A DNA stretch of 42,795 nt from Streptomyces griseoflavus (GTDB lineage Bacteria > Actinomycetota > Actinomycetes > Streptomycetales > Streptomycetaceae). Location of the stretch: contig NZ_BMUC01000004.1 of the NCBI RefSeq assembly GCF_014649995.1, positions 1-42,795 on the forward strand. Direction: 5' to 3'. Below, piece after piece: positions 34,022 through 40,122 of this stretch (positions within the stretch are counted from its first letter, which is position 1; every line of letters starts with the position of its first letter). The notes under the pieces are model-generated. The model was not told the origin of the DNA. It saw only the letters and a program-made list of their open reading frames with translations, and did not search any database. The translations under genes and the position numbers were made by a program.

Positions 34022-35479
34022 TCAGCCGGCGAGCGGCAGGCGGAGTTCGAACAGGGCTCCGCCTGCCGGCGCCGTGCCCGCCGTGAGCGTTCCTCCGTGC
34101 CGTACGGCGACGTCCCTCGCGATCGCGAGGCCGAGTCCGGCGCCGCCGTCGTCACGGCTGCGGGCCGCGTCCAGCCGGACGAACCGTTCGAAGATCCGCT
34201 CCCGGTCCGCCTCCGCCACCCCCTCGCCGTCGTCGGCCACCGCGAGCACCGCCAGGGCGCCCTCCCGCCGCACGGTCACGGTGACCCGCTCGCGGGCGTG
34301 CCGCCCGGCGTTGTCCAGCAGGTTGGCGAGGACGCGTCCGAGCTGCCCCCGCGAGCCCGTGACCTCCGCGGGTACCGCGTCCACCGTCACGCCGGTACGT
34401 CCCGCGGCCTCCTCGCGCGCCATCGCCGCGAGGTCGACCCGGGCGTCGGCGGGCCGCTCCCCCGCGTCCAGCCGGGCGAGCAGCAGCAGATCGGCGGCGA
34501 GGCGCTGGAGCCGCACGGTGTCCTCCACCGCGCCGTCCACGTCGAGGAGCTCGGGGTGGGCGGCCGCCACCTCCAGCTGGGTGCGCAGGGAGGCGATGGG
34601 GCTGCGCAGCTCGTGCGAGGCGTCGGCGACGAACCGCCGCTGGCGCTCCACGGACGCCTCCAGGGCGGCGAGGGTCTCGTTGGTGGTGCTGGCCAGGCGG
34701 GCGATCTCGTCGTGCGTCGCCGGTTCGGGGACACGGCGGGTGAGGTCCTCGGAGGCGGTGATCGCGGCCATCTCCCGGCGGATGCCCTCCACCGGCCGCA
34801 GGGCCCGGCCGGTGACCAGCCAGGTCACCCCGGCGACGACGCCGAGCAGCAGGGGCAGGCCGATGAGCATGCCCGTCAGCGTGGTGTCCACCGCACTGTG
34901 CTCGGCGGCGAGCGGAGCACCCGCGGTGACCGTCAGACGGCCCCCGTCGGCGGTCCCCACGTCCACGGCGGCGAAACGGTAGTCCTCGGCGTCGCCGTCG
35001 ATCGTCGCCGAGCCGTTGCTGAAGGTCGTTCCGCTGCCGATCTCTCCGGGCGCCGGCCCGGCGCCGGAGTCGTCGTCGGAGTCACCGTCGGAGTCGTCCG
35101 CGTCGTCGGAGTCGCCGGGACGGCCGGGGTCGTCATCGTCGTCACCGGGTGCCGACGGGCGGGGCGTCACCTCGGTCGTCGCCGTGCCGTCGATCCGTTG
35201 CAGGTCCTCGGAGGCCGCGACGAGCGTGCCGTCCTGGTCGACGACCTGCACCGGCCTGTCGTCGCCGTCCAGCCCGGAGAGCTGGTCGTACGGCGTCCGG
35301 GCGGCGAGTTCGGCGGCGACCGCCCGCGCGGACTGCTCCGCCTGGGTGCCCGCCTCGCCGATCAGATTGGAGCGCAGCGACATCAGGACGGCGGTGCCGG
35401 CCGCGACGAGGGCCACCGCGACGACGAGGGTGGCGGCGAGCGTCGCCCGCGCGCGGACCGAGCCGAACAGGCGGCTCAC
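34022..35479 (-). CDS. OmpR-class sensor histidine kinase with acidic extracytoplasmic insert
   Basis: 485 residues; GTG 35479 overlaps the regulator stop (GTGA). TM1 12-35, an extracytoplasmic domain 36-201, TM2 202-223, HAMP 224-276, dimerisation/phospho-acceptor domain with H289 in ASHELRSPIASLRTQ, and an ATPase domain with NLLDNAGRHA, DDGEGV and GGAGLGLAIA. Residues 113-138 of the sensor domain hold about 15 aspartates in the runs DDDDD, DSDDADDSDGDSDDD. Such a run is uncommon in sensor kinases and suggests divalent cation binding. Partner regulator is upstream and the divergent gene encodes a similarly acidic PepSY protein. Confidence 0.93.
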   Translation of the reverse strand: MSRLFGSVRARATLAATLVVAVALVAAGTAVLMSLRSNLIGEAGTQAEQSARAVAAELAARTPYDQLSGLDGDDRPVQVVDQDGTLVAASEDLQRIDGTATTEVTPRPSAPGDDDDDPGRPGDSDDADDSDGDSDDDSGAGPAPGEIGSGTTFSNGSATIDGDAEDYRFAAVDVGTADGGRLTVTAGAPLAAEHSAVDTTLTGMLIGLPLLLGVVAGVTWLVTGRALRPVEGIRREMAAITASEDLTRRVPEPATHDEIARLASTTNETLAALEASVERQRRFVADASHELRSPIASLRTQLEVAAAHPELLDVDGAVEDTVRLQRLAADLLLLARLDAGERPADARVDLAAMAREEAAGRTGVTVDAVPAEVTGSRGQLGRVLANLLDNAGRHARERVTVTVRREGALAVLAVADDGEGVAEADRERIFERFVRLDAARSRDDGGAGLGLAIARDVAVRHGGTLTAGTAPAGGALFELRLPLAG

Positions 35480-36195
35480 GGCGCCGTCTCCAGCCGGTAG
35501 CCGGCACCGCGCACCGTACGGATGAGGCCGGCGCGCAGTTTGCGGCGCAGGGCGCTGACGTAGACCTCCACGATGTTGGGATCGCCCTCGTAGGCGAAGT
35601 CCCAGACGTGCTCCAGGATGTCGGCCTTGGAGACCACCTCGCCGGCCCGCAGCACCAGGTGCTCCAGCACCGAGAACTCCTTGGCCGTCAGCGTCACCTC
35701 CTCCTCGCCGAGGAACACCCGGCGGGCGGCGGTGTCCACCTTGAGGTCCCCGTGCACATGGACCGGGGAGCCCCCGGCACCCCGCCGGCGGCGCAGCAGC
35801 GCCTTGACCCTGGCGACGAGGACGACGTACGAGAACGGCTTGGTGAGGTAGTCGTCGGCGCCCGTGTCCAGGCCCTCGGCCTCGTCGTACTCGCCGTCCT
35901 TGGCGGTGAGCATCAGGATCGGCACGTCGTGTCCGGCGGCGCGCAGGGCGGCGCAGACGCGGTAGCCGTTCATGCCGGGCAGCATGATGTCGAGGATCAG
36001 CAGGTCGTACGTGCCCTCCGTGGCCCGGTGCAGTCCCTCCCGGCCGTCGTGGACGACGTCCACGGCGTAGCCCTCGGCGGTCAGGCCCTTGGCCAGGGAG
36101 AGGGCGAGGCGTTTCTCGTCCTCCACGATCAGGAGTCGGAAGGGGCGGCGCGGGGCGCCTCCGGCGGGGTGGTGGTGGGAGACGGGCGGACACAT
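35476..36195 (-). CDS. OmpR/PhoB-family response regulator
   Basis: 239 residues, ATG 36195. Receiver domain about 19-135: VEDE with acidic pair, phospho-acceptor D69 in LLILDIMLPGMNG, T98 (LMLTAKD) and K119 (YLTKPFS). Winged-helix DNA-binding domain about 143-235: VHGDLKVDTAARRVFLGEEE, LTAKEFSVLEHLVLRAGEVV, VYVSALRRKL, IRTVRGAGYRLE. No Shine-Dalgarno is seen. The divergent region carries direct and inverted CTTCAGG repeats that fit binding by this class of regulator. Confidence 0.94.
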   Translation of the reverse strand: MCPPVSHHHPAGGAPRRPFRLLIVEDEKRLALSLAKGLTAEGYAVDVVHDGREGLHRATEGTYDLLILDIMLPGMNGYRVCAALRAAGHDVPILMLTAKDGEYDEAEGLDTGADDYLTKPFSYVVLVARVKALLRRRRGAGGSPVHVHGDLKVDTAARRVFLGEEEVTLTAKEFSVLEHLVLRAGEVVSKADILEHVWDFAYEGDPNIVEVYVSALRRKLRAGLIRTVRGAGYRLETAP

Positions 36196-36214
36196 GGGCC
36201 AAGGGTCGCAAAGC

Positions 36215-36248
36215 GAACCTGAAGATCGCTTCAGGCGGCTTCAGGTTC
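36215..36248. promoter_or_regulatory. Response-regulator operator: repeated CTTCAGG motif
   Basis: Direct repeats GCTTCAGG at 36228-36235 and 36238-36245 have a ten-base period, one helical turn, as expected for an OmpR-class dimer. GAACCTGAAG (36215-36224) and CTTCAGGTTC (36239-36248) add a perfect inverted ten-base pair. It lies between the divergent regulator and PepSY genes. Confidence 0.6.
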
Positions 36249-36315
36249 CTCTCAGCGTCGGTCCGCGAGATTGATGGCGTACAGCGCGAAACGCAGCGAC
36301 CCGGGAGGAACCCAC

Positions 36316-37002
36316 ATGAAGCGCAACATCGTGATCGCCGTCGTCACGGCCGCGGCCCTGGTCGGCGGGGGGACCGCGACGGCCCTCGCGGTCTCGGGGG
36401 ACGACGACGGCGGGTCCTCGCCGGTGGCGCGGACGGAGTCGCGGGCGGGGGACGACGACGCACGGGACGACGACGGCCGGGACGACCGCGACGACAGCCG
36501 CGGCGACGACCGGGACGACCGCGACGAGGACGGGCGCGACGCCGACGGACATGACGACGACCGCGGCGACCGCGGCGCCTCCGGTGACGTGACCGCCGCC
36601 GACGCCGTCGCCGCCGCGCTGAAGCACACCCCGGGCACGGCCGTCTCCGCCGAGCTGGACGACGGCGCCTGGGAGGTCGACGTCCTCGGCAAGGGCGACG
36701 ACTGGCGCAGCGTGCGCGTCGACCCGGGGACCGGCAAGGTGCTGGGCGCCGAGAAGGACGACGAGGACGACGCCGACGAGGTGCGGGCCGCGCTGAAGGG
36801 CGCTTCGGTGACCGCCGAGCAGGCCGCGAAGGCGGCGGCCGCCAAGGGGACGGTGGTCTCCCTGGAGCTCGATGACGACGACGACCGGGGCTGGGAGGCC
36901 GAGACGCGCACCGGCTCCGGCGACGACGACAGGGACTGGCGGGTGGACCTGAGGAACGGCAAGGTCACCGCCGACCGGGACGACGACTCGGACGACGACT
37001 GA
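36316..37002 (+). CDS. Secreted Asp-rich protein with two PepSY domains
   Basis: 228 residues, ATG 36316 with GGGAGGA upstream. Signal peptide or N-terminal anchor 1-26 (MKRNIVIAVVTAAALVGGGT). Residues 28-90 are almost entirely Asp, Arg, Gly (DDRDDRDEDGRDADGHDDDR type). Two PepSY domains follow, about 93-147 (VTAADAVAAALKHTPGTAVS, WRSVRVDPGTGKVLG) and 164-219 (VTAEQAAKAAAAKGTVVSLE, DWRVDLRNGKVTAD), each followed by further aspartates. PepSY domains are associated with protease inhibition and envelope regulation. The gene is divergent from the two-component system and is its probable target. Confidence 0.88.
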   Translation: MKRNIVIAVVTAAALVGGGTATALAVSGDDDGGSSPVARTESRAGDDDARDDDGRDDRDDSRGDDRDDRDEDGRDADGHDDDRGDRGASGDVTAADAVAAALKHTPGTAVSAELDDGAWEVDVLGKGDDWRSVRVDPGTGKVLGAEKDDEDDADEVRAALKGASVTAEQAAKAAAAKGTVVSLELDDDDDRGWEAETRTGSGDDDRDWRVDLRNGKVTADRDDDSDDD

Positions 37003-37015
37003 CCGATGTGGTGGA

Positions 37016-37045
37016 GCGGCGGGGGGATGTCCTCGCCCCCGCCGC
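37016..37045. terminator. Hairpin between convergent PepSY and meaB genes
   Basis: GCGGCGGGGG (37016-37025) pairs perfectly with CCCCCGCCGC (37036-37045), ten-base loop; followed on the forward strand by CCCTTCCCTTTCG. Bidirectional. Confidence 0.65.
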
Positions 37046-37058
37046 CCCTTCCCTTTCG

Positions 37059-38033
37059 TCAGCCGCCGGACGGCTGGTCGGTCGAGGTCAGCCCCGTCAC
37101 CAGTTCGTCCGCCGCCCGGTACGGGTCGAGGTCGCCGGCGATGATGCGTTCCGCGAGCGCGTCCAGGCGGCGGTCGCCGTGGAGGTCGCCGATGCGTTCG
37201 CGCAGGGCGGTGACGGCGATGGTCTCGACCTCGCGGGAGGCGCGGGCCAGGCGGCGGGTCGTCAGGACGCCGTGCTCCTCCATCCAGGCGCGGTGCTTCT
37301 CCAGGGCCTCGACGACCTCGTCGACGCCCTCCTGGCGGGCGGCGACCGTCTTGACGATCGGGGGGCGCCAGTCGCCCGGCGCGCGGGACTCGCCGAGGCC
37401 GAGCATGTGGTTCAGCTCGCGGGCCGTGGCGTCGGCGCCGTCGCGGTCGGCCTTGTTGACGACGTAGACGTCGCCGATCTCCAGGATCCCGGCCTTGGCG
37501 GCCTGGATGCCGTCGCCCATGCCGGGGGCCAGCAGGACCACGGAGGTGTCGGCCTGGGAGGCGATCTCCACCTCCGACTGGCCCACGCCCACCGTCTCGA
37601 CGAGGATCACGTCGCAGCCCGCCGCGTCCAGGACGCGGATGGCCTGGGGGGCGGCCCAGGCGAGACCGCCCAGGTGGCCGCGGGTGGCCATGGAGCGGAT
37701 GTAGACGCCCGGGTCGGAGGCGTGCTCCGACATGCGGACGCGGTCACCGAGCAGGGCACCCCCGGAGAAGGGCGAGGACGGGTCGACGGCCAGGACGCCG
37801 ACCCGCTTGTCCTGCTTGCGGTACGCGGTCACCAGGGCCGACGTCGAGGTGGACTTGCCGACGCCCGGGGAGCCGGTGAGGCCCACCACGTACGCGTTGC
37901 CGGTGAGCGGCGCCAGGGCCGCCATCACCTCCCTGAGCTGCGGGGACGCCCCCTCCACCAGGGAGATCAGCCGGGCCACGGCCCGTGGCCTGCCTTCCCT
38001 GGCCTGGGCGACCAGCGAGGAGACGTCCTGCAT
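37059..38033 (-). CDS. meaB: MeaB-type G-protein chaperone of acyl-CoA mutases
   Basis: 324 residues from ATG 38033 (GTG one codon earlier is possible; GGAG lies just upstream). Walker A GSPGVGKS at 54-61, VDPSSPFSGGALLGDRVRM (switch-like region), ETVGVGQSEVEI and VVNKAD mark the SIMIBI-class ArgK/MeaB family. MeaB loads intact adenosylcobalamin onto, and protects, methylmalonyl-CoA, isobutyryl-CoA or ethylmalonyl-CoA mutases. It follows the thiolase gene by 50 bases on the same strand, and icmA and the epimerase gene lie nearby, so its client is probably one of these mutases. Confidence 0.94.
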   Translation of the reverse strand: MQDVSSLVAQAREGRPRAVARLISLVEGASPQLREVMAALAPLTGNAYVVGLTGSPGVGKSTSTSALVTAYRKQDKRVGVLAVDPSSPFSGGALLGDRVRMSEHASDPGVYIRSMATRGHLGGLAWAAPQAIRVLDAAGCDVILVETVGVGQSEVEIASQADTSVVLLAPGMGDGIQAAKAGILEIGDVYVVNKADRDGADATARELNHMLGLGESRAPGDWRPPIVKTVAARQEGVDEVVEALEKHRAWMEEHGVLTTRRLARASREVETIAVTALRERIGDLHGDRRLDALAERIIAGDLDPYRAADELVTGLTSTDQPSGG

Positions 38034-38083
38034 CACAGCTCCGTTCACGAGAGGGAAATCAGCACACCGCCGGGAGGCCCGGC

Positions 38084-39307
38084 TCAGGCCTTGGGCACCC
38101 GCACGATCAGCGCGTCGCCCTGACCGCCGCCACCGCACAGCGCCGCCGCGCCGACGCCGCCGCCGCGCCGCTTCAGCTCCAGCGCCAGGTGCAGCACGAG
38201 CCGCGCGCCGGACATGCCGATCGGGTGACCGAGGGCGATGGCACCCCCGTTGACGTTCACCTTTTCGGTGGAAACACCCAGGTCCTTCATTGACTGGACG
38301 GCGACCGCGGCGAAGGCCTCGTTGATCTCGATGAGGTCGAGGTCGGAGACCTCCAGTCCTTCCTTCTTCAGCGCGTGCCGGATCGCGTTGGACGGCTGCG
38401 ACTGGAGGGAGTTGTCGGGTCCGGCCACGTTGCCGTGGGCGCCGATCTCGGCGATCCAGTCCAGACCCAGCTCCTGCGCCTTGGCCTTGCTCATCACGAC
38501 CACGGCCGCCGCGCCGTCCGAGATCTGCGAGGAGGAACCGGCGGTGATGGTGCCGTCCTTGGCGAACGCGGGACGCAGCCTGCCGAGGGACTCGGCGGTG
38601 GTGTCGCCGCGGATGCCCTCGTCCTTGCTGAACAGGACCGGGTCGCCCTTGCGCTGCGGGATCTCGACCGGGGTGATCTCGGCCTCGTAGATGCCGTTCT
38701 TCTGCGCGGCGGCGGCCCGCTGGTGGGACAGGGCGGCGATCTCGTCCTGCTCCGGACGGGCGATGCCCAGACGGGTGTTGTGCTTCTCGGTCGACTCGCC
38801 CATCGCGATGTTCTCGAAGGAGTCGGTCAGACCGTCGTGCGCCATGGCGTCGATCATCTGCACCGCGCCGTACTTGTAGCCCTCGCGGGACTTCGGCAGC
38901 AGGTGCGGGGCGTTGGTCATGGACTCCTGGCCGCCGGCGACGACCACGTCGAACTCGCCGGCGCGGATCAGCTGGTCGGCCAGCGCGATGGCGTCGAGGC
39001 CGGAGAGGCACACCTTGTTGATGGTGAGCGCCGGGACGTTCATCGGGATGCCGGCCTTGACGGCCGCCTGGCGGGCCGGGATCTGCCCCGCCCCGGCCTG
39101 GAGCACCTGGCCCATGATCACGTACTGGACCTGGTCGCCGCCGATCCCCGCACGGTCCAGGGCGGCCTTGATCGCGAAGCCGCCGAGGTCGGCTCCGGAG
39201 AAGGACTTCAGCGAGCCGAGCAGCCGACCCATGGGGGTGCGGGCGCCCGCGACGATGACGGAGGTCGTGCCGTTCGTTGCGGATGATGCGGAAGTTGCGG
39301 AAGACAT
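38084..39307 (-). CDS. Acetyl-CoA C-acetyltransferase (thiolase)
   Basis: 407 residues from ATG 39307. Catalytic residues in thiolase motifs: C100 in [12 protein letters not shown]361 in [10 protein letters not shown] and C391 in CGGGGQGDA; the substrate loop NEAFA is present. The N-terminal dozen residues are a Ser/Thr/Ala-rich extension. Condenses two acetyl-CoA or cleaves acetoacetyl-CoA, feeding the ethylmalonyl/butyryl-CoA routes that use MeaB-dependent mutases. Likely cotranscribed with meaB, 50 bases on. A candidate promoter lies about 55 bases upstream. Confidence 0.95.
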   Translation of the reverse strand: MSSATSASSATNGTTSVIVAGARTPMGRLLGSLKSFSGADLGGFAIKAALDRAGIGGDQVQYVIMGQVLQAGAGQIPARQAAVKAGIPMNVPALTINKVCLSGLDAIALADQLIRAGEFDVVVAGGQESMTNAPHLLPKSREGYKYGAVQMIDAMAHDGLTDSFENIAMGESTEKHNTRLGIARPEQDEIAALSHQRAAAAQKNGIYEAEITPVEIPQRKGDPVLFSKDEGIRGDTTAESLGRLRPAFAKDGTITAGSSSQISDGAAAVVVMSKAKAQELGLDWIAEIGAHGNVAGPDNSLQSQPSNAIRHALKKEGLEVSDLDLIEINEAFAAVAVQSMKDLGVSTEKVNVNGGAIALGHPIGMSGARLVLHLALELKRRGGGVGAAALCGGGGQGDALIVRVPKA

Positions 39308-39362
39308 GAGCTGCGATCCCCTTCCGGCTGCACAGCCGAGGAGTGAACGAGGGTTTACTTCG

Positions 39363-39392
39363 AATGTACTGACGTGCGGTGGACCCCGTCAT
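39363..39392 (-). promoter_or_regulatory. Candidate thiolase-meaB promoter
   Basis: Reverse strand ATGACG (39387-39392), 18 bases, TACATT (39363-39368); transcription would begin near 39356, a leader of about 49 bases. Confidence 0.4.
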
Positions 39393-39454
39393 CGGCCTTT
39401 CGGTGTGATCGCGCGCACGTTGCGTAACCGCCCGGTGGGCGCTCCACTGAAACC

Positions 39455-39895
39455 ATGCTGACGCGAATCGACCACATCGGGATCGCCTGCTTCGACCTGG
39501 ACAGGACGGTGGAGTTCTACCGGACCACGTACGGCTTCGAGGTGTTCCACTCGGAGGTCAACGAGGAGCAGGGCGTGCGCGAGGCCATGCTCAAGATCAA
39601 CGACACCTCGGACGGCGGTGCCTCCTACCTGCAGCTCCTCGAACCCACCCGGGAGGACTCCACCGTAGCCAAGTGGCTCGCCAAGAACGGCGAGGGGGTG
39701 CACCACATCGCTTTCGGTACGGCGGATGTGGACGCGGACGCGGCCGGTATCAAGGACAAGGGCGTACGCGTTCTGTACGAAGAGCCCCGGCGCGGCTCCA
39801 TGGGGTCACGGATCACCTTCCTGCACCCCAAGGACTGCCATGGCGTACTGACAGAACTCGTCACTTCAGCGCCTGTTGAGTCGTCCGAGCACTGA
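39455..39895 (+). CDS. mce: Methylmalonyl-CoA epimerase
   Basis: 146 residues, ATG 39455. Glyoxalase/VOC fold with two beta-alpha-beta modules: LTRIDHIGIACFDLDRTVEF (H7 a metal ligand), ASYLQLLEP, GVHHIAFGTADVDAD and ITFLHPKDCHGVLTELV with the terminal glutamate ligand. Interconverts (2R)- and (2S)-methylmalonyl-CoA, completing the propionyl/succinyl-CoA path and supplying polyketide extender units. No Shine-Dalgarno is visible. Divergent from the thiolase gene. From memory, this order beside scy is conserved in Streptomyces. Confidence 0.95.
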   Translation: MLTRIDHIGIACFDLDRTVEFYRTTYGFEVFHSEVNEEQGVREAMLKINDTSDGGASYLQLLEPTREDSTVAKWLAKNGEGVHHIAFGTADVDADAAGIKDKGVRVLYEEPRRGSMGSRITFLHPKDCHGVLTELVTSAPVESSEH

Positions 39896-39921
39896 CCCAC
39901 GTACATAAGGGCCGGTAGGGT
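39892..39921 (+). promoter_or_regulatory. Candidate scy promoter
   Basis: CTGACC (39892-39897, overlapping the mce stop), 18 bases, TAGGGT (39916-39921), the same hexamers as in the marR promoter at 30452. It would leave an untranslated leader of about 195 bases. Confidence 0.45.
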
Positions 39922-39955
39922 TGGGTCCGGTCGCCGCTCGATCCGTGGCGACCTT

Positions 39956-39976
39956 CCCGTCGTCTTTGGCGACGGG
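39956..39976. repeat. Small stem in the scy leader
   Basis: CCCGTCG (39956-39962) pairs with CGACGGG (39970-39976), loop TCTTTGG. No U-tract; it would lie within the predicted scy leader. Confidence 0.35.
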
Positions 39977-40122
39977 ATCGCCGGGGTCCGGTTTTCGGGG
40001 GGCGAGCGCGGGGCAGCGGCCCATGCTCCGCCGTTGATCTGACACCATTCCCCGGGGGCCCCGTTCGGCGGTTGGACGGAGCTCGGCCAGACTTGCGACC
40101 AGGGGACGGATGGGACCGCGCA

